Below, one piece after another: positions 32,881 to 39,659 of a stretch of DNA of 39,659 bases; position 1 is the first letter of the stretch; each line of letters begins with the position of its first letter. The stretch comes from Limnohabitans sp. (GTDB taxonomy: Bacteria; Pseudomonadota; Gammaproteobacteria; Burkholderiales; Burkholderiaceae_C). The notes under the pieces were generated by a model, which worked only from the letters and a program-made list of their open reading frames with translations, made no database searches and had not been told where the DNA came from. The DNA lies in NCBI RefSeq assembly GCF_030158565.1, contig NZ_JAOASQ010000052.1, positions 1 through 39,659 of the forward strand, in the 5' to 3' direction. The translations under genes were made by a program, and so were the position numbers.

Positions 32881-34074
32881 TTATCGGCTGACGCGCACCA
32901 CCGCATCGGCCCGCTTGTGCAAGTCGGGCAGCAGCTCCAGACCCAGGCCCGGCTTGTCGTTCAGGCTGATCATGCCGTTCTTGACTTGCGGCAATTCGGT
33001 CACGAGTTCCTTGTACCAGCCTGTGTAGAAAGCGCGCACGCTCTCCTGGATCAGTGCATTGGGCGCATGCAGCGACAAGTGCGTGGACGCGGCCCACACC
33101 ACCGGCCCCGTGCAGTCGTGCGGGGCCACGGGCAGCTGCCAGGCGTCGGCCATGGCGGCGATCTTGCGCGCTTCGGTCAGGCCGCCGCACCAGCTCAAAT
33201 CGAGCATGGCGACGCCGGCTACACCGGTTTGCAAATAGTCCTTGAAGCCCCATTTGTAGCTGAGCGTCTCGCTCGCACAAATCAAAGCCTTGCAGTCCAC
33301 CGCGTACTGCTTGAGCAAGTCGAGGCTGTCCATGCGGATCGCGTCTTCGTGCCAGAAGGTGTCGAACTCCTGCAAGGCGCGTGCAATTTTTTGCGCCATG
33401 GGCAAGCGCCACAGGCTGTGGAACTCGACCATGATGTCCATCTTGTCACCCACCACTTTGCGAATCTTGCGAAACGGCTCCAACGCTGTGTTCAGGTCTT
33501 GCGGGCTGATGTACTGGCCGTGCGATTTTTCGGCGGCCATGTCAAAAGGCCAGATCTTCATGCCGGTGATGCCTTCGCTCAAAAGCGACTCGGCCACCTC
33601 GTCGGCGCGGTGCAAAAAGCCTTGCAGGTCTTCGTAAGGCCCGGCGTTGTTACCCAAACCCCAATTGCTGCTGGTCTGGTTGACGTTGCTGCGGATGTAC
33701 TGGTAGCCCGCGCAAGTGTTGTAGACGCGGATCTCGTCGCGGCTCTTGCCGCCCAGCGCGGTGTAGACCGGCATGCCTGCGGCTTTGCCAAAAATGTCCC
33801 ACAGCGCGATGTCGACTGCCGAGTTGCCACGTGTCTCGACACCGGACCCGCGCCAGCCCAAGTAGCCCGTGATGTCACGCAAGCGAGACTCAATGGCCAG
33901 CGGGTCTTGGCCGATCAACTTGGGGGCCACCCACTCGTGCAAATAAGCCTCGACCGCTTGAGCGCCCATGAAGGTTTCGCCCAGGCCCACCAGGCCCTCG
34001 TCGGTGTGCAAACGCACCCAGATGATGTTGGGAAATTCGTTCAGGCGGACGGTTTCGAGTTGAGTGATTTTCAT
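32881..34074 (-). CDS. Enolase-superfamily sugar-acid dehydratase (mandelate racemase/muconate lactonizing type)
   Basis: This is a 397-residue (beta/alpha)7-beta barrel enzyme. Metal ligands are Glu217 (MVEFHS), Glu243 (WHEDA) and Glu269 (ASET). Catalytic candidates are Lys173 in GMKIWPFD and His319 in APHDCTGPV. The pattern resembles the D-galactonate/D-gluconate dehydratase section of the superfamily more than mandelate racemase. It probably dehydrates an aldonate to a 2-keto-3-deoxy acid. It is the last gene of a minus-strand operon with a TRAP transporter, separated from the receptor gene by an intrinsic terminator, so it may be expressed at a reduced level. Substrate unknown. Confidence 0.87.
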   Translation of the reverse strand: MKITQLETVRLNEFPNIIWVRLHTDEGLVGLGETFMGAQAVEAYLHEWVAPKLIGQDPLAIESRLRDITGYLGWRGSGVETRGNSAVDIALWDIFGKAAGMPVYTALGGKSRDEIRVYNTCAGYQYIRSNVNQTSSNWGLGNNAGPYEDLQGFLHRADEVAESLLSEGITGMKIWPFDMAAEKSHGQYISPQDLNTALEPFRKIRKVVGDKMDIMVEFHSLWRLPMAQKIARALQEFDTFWHEDAIRMDSLDLLKQYAVDCKALICASETLSYKWGFKDYLQTGVAGVAMLDLSWCGGLTEARKIAAMADAWQLPVAPHDCTGPVVWAASTHLSLHAPNALIQESVRAFYTGWYKELVTELPQVKNGMISLNDKPGLGLELLPDLHKRADAVVRVSR

Positions 34075-34094
34075 GACGCAAACATTTCAGACGT

Positions 34095-34127
34095 TAAAAA
34101 AGCCCCACAGCTTGGGGCTGTGGGGCT
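34095..34127 (-). terminator. Intrinsic terminator after the second dctP
   Basis: On the minus strand AGCCCCACAGC pairs with GCTGTGGGGCT around a five-base loop, followed by a T-run. It lies between dctP and the dehydratase gene, and probably gives partial termination within the operon. Confidence 0.9.
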
Positions 34128-34139
34128 GGGTACAAGGCA

Positions 34140-35147
34140 TCAACCGCCGCGTGCTTTTTTCAGCTCGTCCTGCACAACCTTGATCGCGTCAGCACCGATC
34201 GAGTCTTTGTGCTTGTCATACACCGAAGCCACTTTGGCACGGATGCGGTTTTGCTCGGCCGCACTGACTTCGTTGACTTGCATGCCCTTGGTTTTCAAGG
34301 TGGCCAGCGATTTTTCGTTCAAGGCACGGTTGGCCGCACGTTGAACTTTTTGACCTTCAGCTGCCGCTTCACGCAGCAAACTTTGCTCTTGCGGGCTCAG
34401 CTGGTCCCACAGCTTCTTGCTGTACAAGACCAAAAACGGCGTGTAGGCGTGGCGGGTCACGCTCAGGTACTTTTGCACTTCATTGAACTTGGAGGTTTCA
34501 ATGGTCACAAAGGGATTTTCCTGACCGTCAATGGTCTTGGTTTCGAGTGCAGTGAACACTTCAGGGAAGGCCATGGGCACGGCATTGGTGCCGAGTGTCT
34601 TGAAGGTGTCCAGGAAGATGTTGTTTTGCATGACGCGGACCTTCACGCCTTCAAAATCTTCCAGCTTGGCTACAGGACGCTTGCTGTTGGTCAGGTTGCG
34701 GAAACCATTTTCCCAATAGGACAGATTGACCAAGCCAGCTGCTTCAAGCTTGGCATTGAAGTATTTTCCGGCAGGACCGTCGAGCACGGCATCGGCTTCT
34801 TTTTCGTTGGCAAACAGGAAGGGCAAATCGAACACGCCCAGTTCCTTGATCATGCCCACCAATGGCGAACTGGAGGTACAAACCATCTCCTGCGTACCCG
34901 CACGCAGGGCTTGTGTGGCTTGCAGGTCATTGCCTGCTGAGCCCCCCCAAAAGGCGGTAATTTTCATCTTGCCGCCTGACTTTGCAGTCACGATTTCCTG
35001 CATTTTCTTGACACCTACGCCCACCGGATGGTCTTCATTGATGCCATTGGTGAATTTGATGTTGCGGTCGGCGAACTGTGCCATGGCACCGCTTGCGACC
35101 AGGAATGTGCCCGCCAACAGGGTCACCAGATTTCTGCGTTTGAACAT
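34140..35147 (-). CDS. dctP: TRAP transporter solute-binding protein DctP (second system)
   Basis: This is a 335-residue periplasmic receptor. The signal peptide MFKRRNLVTLLAGTFLVASG ends near AMA at 23. DctP features are NEDHPVGVGVKKMQEIV, the ligand-binding Arg region FEGVKVRVMQNNIFLDTF, and PMAFPEVFTALETKTIDGQENP. ATG 35147 follows a strong GAGGAG site, preferred over an upstream in-frame start at 35171. It shares only family-level similarity with the receptor at 27134, so it likely binds a different sugar acid. It is third in the order DctQ-DctM-DctP and is followed by a terminator. Confidence 0.93.
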   Translation of the reverse strand: MFKRRNLVTLLAGTFLVASGAMAQFADRNIKFTNGINEDHPVGVGVKKMQEIVTAKSGGKMKITAFWGGSAGNDLQATQALRAGTQEMVCTSSSPLVGMIKELGVFDLPFLFANEKEADAVLDGPAGKYFNAKLEAAGLVNLSYWENGFRNLTNSKRPVAKLEDFEGVKVRVMQNNIFLDTFKTLGTNAVPMAFPEVFTALETKTIDGQENPFVTIETSKFNEVQKYLSVTRHAYTPFLVLYSKKLWDQLSPQEQSLLREAAAEGQKVQRAANRALNEKSLATLKTKGMQVNEVSAAEQNRIRAKVASVYDKHKDSIGADAIKVVQDELKKARGG

Positions 35148-35183
35148 GTTTGTCTCCTCAAGATTGAACACAGGGTTAAAAAA

Positions 35184-36482
35184 TCAGCTCAACATCCACT
35201 TCATGGGCACGATGACCAAAGAAGGGAACGCCACCAGCAAAAACAGCACCGCCAGTTGCGCGAGCAGGAACGGCATCACCCCTTTGAATGCCGTGTCCAT
35301 GTTGATTCGGGCCACACCACACACCACATTGAGCACCGTGCCCACAGGCGGCGTGATCAGGCCGATGGCGTTGTTCATGATGAACATGACGCCAAAATAA
35401 ACGGGATCAATACCGGCTTGTTTGACCAAGGGCATGAGCACAGGTGTCAGGATCAGCACTGTCGGTGTGAAGTCGAGCGCGGTGCCCACCACGATGACCA
35501 ACAGCATCAAAATCACCATCAACAGCGTCTTGTTGTCCATGAAGGGCTCCATCATTTTGGCCACTTCAGCAGGAATGTTGGCCACCGTGATCAACCAAGC
35601 GCTGACCATGGCTGCCGCCACCAGGAACATGATCACAGCGGTGGTTTTGCCTGCCGTCAAGATCAAGCCGTAAAGCTTGGACCACTGCAATTCGCGGTAA
35701 ACAAAAGCGCCGACCAAGAAACTGTAAACAGCCGCCACCACAGCGGCCTCGGTGGGCGTGAACACCCCGAACTTCATGCCGCCAATGATGAACACGGGCA
35801 AGCCGAAAGCCAGCAAACCTTCGCGCGTTGCGCGCAATTTTTCGCTCAATGACATGCGTGGCGCAGGCTGCACGTTGTCACGTTTGGCCACCCACCACCA
35901 GGCCAAGCCAATGGCCACCCCCATCATCACACCCGGCACGATGCCAGCGATGAACAACTTGGTGATGGACACGTTGGCGGCCACGCCAAAAATGATGAAG
36001 CCAATGGACGGCGGAATCACGGGCGCGATGATGCCGCCTGCGGCAATCAGACCTGCAGATCGCCCCACGTCATAACCAGCAGCACGCATCATGGGGATCA
36101 ACAGGGCGGCCAACGCTGCGGTATCGGCAACCGCCGAGCCCGAGAGCGACGCCATGATGATCGCGGCCATGACCGCCACATAACCCAGCCCCCCCCGGAA
36201 ATGCCCCACCCATGCCATGGCCATGTTCACGATGCGGCGGCTCAAACCGCCTGCGTTCATGAATTCACCCGCGAGCAAGAAAAACGGCACCGCCAACAAA
36301 GGGAAGTTGTCTGCGCCGTCCACAAAGCGCTGCGCCAAAATTTGGCTGTCAAAGGCCGGAATGACGCCGGTTGCAGCCAGGTAAGCCATCAAGGACAAAC
36401 CGCAAACCAGCAAGGAATAGGCGATCGGCATGCCGATGGCCATGGCGGCCAGCAGGCTGAAAACAAAAATGCTGACGGTCAT
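35184..36482 (-). CDS. dctM: TRAP transporter large permease DctM (second system)
   Basis: This is a 432-residue multi-helix permease with the family segments AAMAIGMPIAYSLLVCGLS, LLAVPFFLLAGEFMNAGG, MASLSGSAVADTAALAALL, IIAPVIPPSIGFIIFG and AIGLITPPVGTVLNVVCGVA. It overlaps dctQ by four bases at its 5' end. It is clearly homologous over its whole length to the DctM at 28700 (same motifs, extra ~5 residues near the N-terminus in a YLAATGVIPAF insertion), so the two loci carry paralogous or independently acquired TRAP systems. Confidence 0.94.
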   Translation of the reverse strand: MTVSIFVFSLLAAMAIGMPIAYSLLVCGLSLMAYLAATGVIPAFDSQILAQRFVDGADNFPLLAVPFFLLAGEFMNAGGLSRRIVNMAMAWVGHFRGGLGYVAVMAAIIMASLSGSAVADTAALAALLIPMMRAAGYDVGRSAGLIAAGGIIAPVIPPSIGFIIFGVAANVSITKLFIAGIVPGVMMGVAIGLAWWWVAKRDNVQPAPRMSLSEKLRATREGLLAFGLPVFIIGGMKFGVFTPTEAAVVAAVYSFLVGAFVYRELQWSKLYGLILTAGKTTAVIMFLVAAAMVSAWLITVANIPAEVAKMMEPFMDNKTLLMVILMLLVIVVGTALDFTPTVLILTPVLMPLVKQAGIDPVYFGVMFIMNNAIGLITPPVGTVLNVVCGVARINMDTAFKGVMPFLLAQLAVLFLLVAFPSLVIVPMKWMLS

Positions 36483-37024
36483 GCGCGGCTCCCGGTGTGA
36501 GCAGGTGGCAAATCCGCTGTGTCTTCAGACTCGATGACGACCACCAGATCTTCTTCGCGCAATTGCCCCGTCAACAATTTGTAAAGCATGGACAAGTTGA
36601 TGATGGCCATGACCACGCTGACCACATAACCAATGCCATAAACCCAAATCATGGAAATGCCCACCACGGGGGACACATTGCTGACTTGCAATTCGTGCAT
36701 TTGCCAAGTGCCCATCAAAAACAAAATATTGCAAGCCAACATCAAGGACTCACTCAAGAAGAAGCAGGTTTGTTTGCCCCGCAATGACAAGCGACGCACC
36801 AAGCTGTCCACGCCCAAATGGCCCTTGTCGCGCATGGCCACCATGGCCCCGATGTAGGTCAGCCAGATGAAGCAGTACCGCGACATTTCATCTGAAATAT
36901 CAATGCCCGAGTTGAAGCCGTAGCGCAGTACCACGTTGCCAAAGACCATGAACACCATGGCCACCAGACAGAGGACCACCAGCAGCTCCAGGAACTTGAA
37001 AAACAGATCAATGATTTTTTGCAT
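36479..37024 (-). CDS. dctQ: TRAP transporter small permease DctQ (second system)
   Basis: This is a 181-residue four-helix membrane protein. MVFMVFGNVVLRYGFNSGID and SDEMSRYCFIWLTYIGAMVA match the DctQ at 28164 closely, including the conserved acidic residue after the first helix. A basic RRLSLRGKQ loop follows. The C-terminal cytoplasmic tail is acidic. It is the first transporter gene, 14 bases after the GntR-family regulator's stop, and overlaps dctM by four bases. Confidence 0.9.
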   Translation of the reverse strand: MQKIIDLFFKFLELLVVLCLVAMVFMVFGNVVLRYGFNSGIDISDEMSRYCFIWLTYIGAMVAMRDKGHLGVDSLVRRLSLRGKQTCFFLSESLMLACNILFLMGTWQMHELQVSNVSPVVGISMIWVYGIGYVVSVVMAIINLSMLYKLLTGQLREEDLVVVIESEDTADLPPAHTGSRA

Positions 37025-37038
37025 TCAGCAGCTCACCT

Positions 37039-37782
37039 TCAAACTTTGCTCGATCGCGTGGGCATGCCCGAAACGCGGGGTAATTTTCGACGCGTGGACA
37101 GCACGCGTTCAATGTCGTCGTTGGCCCCATTGATCAGCACCATCAGCGCCCGCTCGGCTTTGGCCGGTGAATGCGCGATCACGGCATCGAGCACGGCCCG
37201 GTGCAAAGGCAAGGAGCTGCGCGGACCATCCTTGATGCGCGTCGACAGCTCGAAACTGGTGCGCAGCAAGGCACCAAGCGCCTTGCCCATTTGAACCAGC
37301 ATGCGGTTGTGAGACGCCGTCAACAAACCTTGATGGAAGCGCAAGTCGTGTACGACATAGTCGCCCCCGTTTTCAATCGCGTATTTCATGCCCTGGTAGG
37401 CGTCTTCCATTTCGGCGATGTCAGCGGCGGTCGCCTTTTCGGCGGCCATGCGGACTGCGGCGGGTTCCACCACAGCACGCAACTCTTGCAAATCCCGCAA
37501 AAACTGAGGCGTCAAGCCCGCTTGGGCCTGCCAGGTGATCACATCCGGGTCAAACCAGTTCCACTGCTCGTCAGTCAAGACGCGTGTGCCTACCTTGGGG
37601 CCGGTGGAAATCAGGCCCTTGGCCACCAGCGATTTGATGGCTTCGCGCACCACCGTGCGACTGACCCCCAGCTCTTCGCAAAGCACGGGCTCTGGCGGCA
37701 GGCTAGCGCCCACGGCATAGCGCCCGGACAGAATGGCCTGTCCCAGCAAATCCAGCGTGTGACCGTGTACGTTTTTAACCAT
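37039..37782 (-). CDS. FadR/GntR-family transcriptional regulator
   Basis: This is a 247-residue regulator. The N-terminal winged helix is SLPPEPVLCEELGVSRTVVREAIKSLVAKG (quoted only as landmarks SLPPEP, LGVSRTVVREAIKSL) at about 27-60. The C-terminal FCD all-helical ligand domain includes RDLQELRAVVEPAAVRMAA, DLRFHQGLL with a metal-binding-type Asp/His, and LPLHRAVLDAVIAHSP. FCD regulators of this type often sense sugar acids such as galactonate or galacturonate. It leads the TRAP/dehydratase operon and is divergent from the IlvD/Edd dehydratase. The ATG at 37782 is used because the frame upstream runs through the operator region. Autoregulation is likely. Confidence 0.9.
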   Translation of the reverse strand: MVKNVHGHTLDLLGQAILSGRYAVGASLPPEPVLCEELGVSRTVVREAIKSLVAKGLISTGPKVGTRVLTDEQWNWFDPDVITWQAQAGLTPQFLRDLQELRAVVEPAAVRMAAEKATAADIAEMEDAYQGMKYAIENGGDYVVHDLRFHQGLLTASHNRMLVQMGKALGALLRTSFELSTRIKDGPRSSLPLHRAVLDAVIAHSPAKAERALMVLINGANDDIERVLSTRRKLPRVSGMPTRSSKV

Positions 37783-37793
37783 GCAGAAAATCC

Positions 37794-37805
37794 ATTGGCG
37801 CCAAT
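37794..37805. promoter_or_regulatory. ATTGGCGCCAAT palindrome
   Basis: This perfect 12-bp palindrome begins 12 bases upstream of the regulator's ATG. It overlaps the ATCATATGAT box by two bases. It may be part of the operator or a separate factor's site; its role is unknown. Confidence 0.45.
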
Positions 37806-37813
37806 CATATGAT
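37804..37813. promoter_or_regulatory. Candidate GntR-family operator, regulator side
   Basis: ATCATATGAT is a perfect 10-bp palindrome with the short A/T-rich dyad shape common for FadR-subfamily operators. A near copy lies at 37921. Confidence 0.55.
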
Positions 37814-37920
37814 GAATGATCGCCACCCAAGCACTGAGGAAAACCCTGTATGTGTCGGGTGCGCGTCAAGGGTTTTTACCCATGTCACACGGTTTACATT
37901 TGAATCGATTTCTCTCTATC

Positions 37921-37930
37921 ATCATACGAT
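37921..37930. promoter_or_regulatory. Candidate GntR-family operator, dehydratase side
   Basis: ATCATACGAT differs by one base from the box at 37804 and lies 37 bases before the dehydratase ATG. The 117-bp spacing and placement near both starts suggest joint control of the divergent units. Confidence 0.55.
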
Positions 37931-37967
37931 TGAATCAATTTATTTCCCCCACCCTTCTTACACCACC

Positions 37968-39659
37968 ATGTCTTCATCTTCACGTAAAAAACCCGAAGAA
38001 CTCCGCAGCCAGCAATGGTTTGGCCGCCAAGACCGCGACGGCTTTGCCTACCGCAGCTGGGTCAAAGGCAAAGGTGTGCCGCACGACCAGTTTGACGGCC
38101 GCCCCGTCATTGGCATCTGCAACACCTTCAGTGAACTGACCCCCTGCAACTCACACTTCCGCACCCTGGCTGAGCAGGTCAAGATCGGCGTGTACGAGGC
38201 CGGTGGCTTTCCCCTCGAATTCCCCGTGATGTCGCTGGGCGAAACCTTGCTGCGTCCTACCGCCATGCTGTACCGCAACCTGGCGTCCATGGACGTCGAA
38301 GAAAGCATTCGCGGCAACCCCATCGACGGCGTGGTGCTGCTCATGGGCTGCGACAAGACCACCCCCAGTTTGCTGATGGGCGCATCGAGCGCAGGCTTGC
38401 CCACCATTGGCGTGTCGGGCGGCCCCATGCTGAACGGCAAATGGCGCGGGCAAGAATTGGGCTCAGGCACCGGCGTGTGGAGCATGAGCGAACAGGTGCG
38501 AGCTGGCACCCTCAAGCTGCACGACTTCTTTGAAGCCGAAAGCTGCATGCACCGCAGCCACGGCCACTGCATGACCATGGGCACCGCCAGCACCATGGCC
38601 AGCATGGTCGAGGCCCTGGGCATTGGTCTGCCGGGCAACGCCGCCTACCCCGCCGTGGACGGCCGCCGCAATGTGCTGGCCCGCGAAGCCGGTCGGCGCA
38701 TCGTCGAGATGGTGCACACCGACCAGACCATCAGCAAGGTGCTCACACGCGAAGCGTTTGAGAACGCCATCCGCACACTGGCCGCCATCGGCGGCTCGAC
38801 CAACGCGGTGATCCACCTGATCGCGATTGCGGGTCGTCTGGGCCTGAAGCTCACCGTGGACGATTTCGAGCGCCTGGGCAGCGAACTGCCTTGCCTCTTG
38901 AATTTGCAACCTTCTGGCGAGCACCTGATGGAAGACTTCTGCTACGCCGGTGGCTTGCCGGTGGTGATGAAAGAGATCGAGCACCTGCTGCACAAAGACA
39001 TCGTCACCGTGAGCGGCAAGACCGTGAGCGAGAACATCGCCAGCGCCGTGAACTACGACCCACGCGTGATCAAGAAGTTCGACGAACCCTTCAAGGAAAA
39101 AGCGGGCATCGCCATCTTGCGTGGCAACCTGGCCCCGCGTGGCGCGGTCATCAAACCCAGCGCGGCCACCCCTGCGCTGATGGTGCACACCGGGCGTGCG
39201 GTGGTGTTTGAGGACAGCAACGACTTCCACAAACGCATCGACGACGAGAGTCTGGATGTGGACGAGAACTGCATTTTGGTGCTCAAAAACTGCGGCCCCA
39301 AGGGCTACCCTGGCATGGCCGAGGTGGGCAACATGCCGCTGCCACCCAAGGTGCTGCGCAAAGGCATCACCGACATGGTGCGCATCTCGGACGCCCGCAT
39401 GAGCGGCACCGCCTATGGCACCGTGGTGCTGCACACCACCCCCGAAGCCGCGGCCGGTGGCCCGCTGGCCGTGGTGCAAAACGGCGACATGATCGAGCTC
39501 AATGTGCCCGAGCGCAAACTGCAACTGCTCATCAGCGACGAAGAGCTGGCCAAGCGCTTGGCCCTTTGGGAAAAGCCTGCCCCGGCAATGCAATCGGGCT
39601 ACTGGAAGCTCTACATCGACCATGTGCTGCAAGCCGACGAAGGCGCCGACATGGACTTT
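37968..39659 (+). CDS. IlvD/Edd-family sugar-acid dehydratase (3' end outside window)
   Basis: 564 codons are visible with no stop before the window ends. Comparison with the usual ~580 residues suggests only about 15-20 are missing. Iron-sulfur ligands are placed as in L-arabinonate/D-xylonate dehydratases: Cys60 (FSELTPCNSH), Cys128 (LLMGCDKTTPS) and Cys201 (HGHCMTMGTAST). Lys129 and the late SDARMSGTAYGTVVLH segment with the catalytic-type Ser are present. The N-terminal ELRSQQWFGRQDRDGF and WVKGKGVPHDQFDGRPVIG also match that subgroup rather than IlvD or Edd proper. It likely converts an aldonate to a 2-keto-3-deoxy acid. It is divergent from the GntR-TRAP operon and probably under the same regulator. 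Confidence 0.9.
   Translation, partial: MSSSSRKKPEELRSQQWFGRQDRDGFAYRSWVKGKGVPHDQFDGRPVIGICNTFSELTPCNSHFRTLAEQVKIGVYEAGGFPLEFPVMSLGETLLRPTAMLYRNLASMDVEESIRGNPIDGVVLLMGCDKTTPSLLMGASSAGLPTIGVSGGPMLNGKWRGQELGSGTGVWSMSEQVRAGTLKLHDFFEAESCMHRSHGHCMTMGTASTMASMVEALGIGLPGNAAYPAVDGRRNVLAREAGRRIVEMVHTDQTISKVLTREAFENAIRTLAAIGGSTNAVIHLIAIAGRLGLKLTVDDFERLGSELPCLLNLQPSGEHLMEDFCYAGGLPVVMKEIEHLLHKDIVTVSGKTVSENIASAVNYDPRVIKKFDEPFKEKAGIAILRGNLAPRGAVIKPSAATPALMVHTGRAVVFEDSNDFHKRIDDESLDVDENCILVLKNCGPKGYPGMAEVGNMPLPPKVLRKGITDMVRISDARMSGTAYGTVVLHTTPEAAAGGPLAVVQNGDMIELNVPERKLQLLISDEELAKRLALWEKPAPAMQSGYWKLYIDHVLQADEGADMDF

Noticed and set aside
32806..34344. 512-codon plus-strand open frame opposite the enolase-superfamily gene
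   Set aside because: Antisense shadow; the minus-strand frame has all metal ligands and a normal length.
38463..39632. 389-codon minus-strand frame opposite the IlvD/Edd dehydratase
   Set aside because: His/Gln/Ala-rich mirror frame; the plus strand has conserved Fe-S cysteines.

Overview
The window looks like a chromosomal segment of a GC-rich betaproteobacterium of the order Burkholderiales, most likely Comamonadaceae (a Limnohabitans/Rhodoferax-like freshwater relative). The grounds are overall protein character, a Bug-type periplasmic binding protein, the ilvE / CHCC zinc-finger / glycosyltransferase order, the divergent xthA-pyrE pair, and many GGATCCCGG...CCGGGATGAC palindromes between genes. 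This placement is judgement from reading, not a database match. No tRNA, rRNA, CRISPR array, phage gene or transposase was seen.

Layout. 1-4331: the 3' end of ilvE, a small CHCC zinc-finger gene, three family-2 glycosyltransferases for surface polysaccharide, and an acyltransferase gene broken by a single in-frame amber codon. 4403-6340: an OmpR-type two-component system. 6523-8772: an AmpG-like permease and a Tat-exported M48 protease. 8933-14113: the strangest stretch. A FixJ/NarL response regulator is cut off inside its HTH, a 3.7-kb open frame for an exported Ig-like repeat protein starts at that point, and it runs into a histidine kinase that lacks its N-terminus. 14201-21843: housekeeping genes (MBL hydrolase, methyltransferase, xthA, pyrE, DnaQ-like exonuclease, Bug binding protein, RhlE-type helicase). 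22199-23710: a cupin and an atypical 2-hydroxyacid dehydrogenase.

23998-32600 is a self-contained sugar-acid locus. A LacI-family repressor is divergent from an eight-gene operon, with two palindromic operators sharing an AGCGCT core between them. The operon encodes a 2-ketoacid reductase, gluconokinase, a small unknown protein, a three-part TRAP transporter, a gluconate-5-dehydrogenase-like SDR, an L-idonate-5-dehydrogenase-like MDR enzyme and another SDR. Together these can take 2-keto-L-gulonate, L-idonate or 5-ketogluconate to gluconate and then 6-phosphogluconate. A TRAP transporter stands where enteric bacteria use a GntP-type permease.

32881-39659 is a second sugar-acid locus facing the first. 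A FadR/GntR-type regulator leads an operon of TRAP DctQ-DctM-DctP and an enolase-superfamily dehydratase. A divergent IlvD/Edd dehydratase (cut by the window end) closely resembles L-arabinonate/D-xylonate dehydratases. Matching ATCATAYGAT boxes lie near both start codons. The two loci suggest an organism specialised in scavenging aldonic/uronic-type acids. Palindromic repeats fill nearly every 3' intergenic space, especially between convergent genes.
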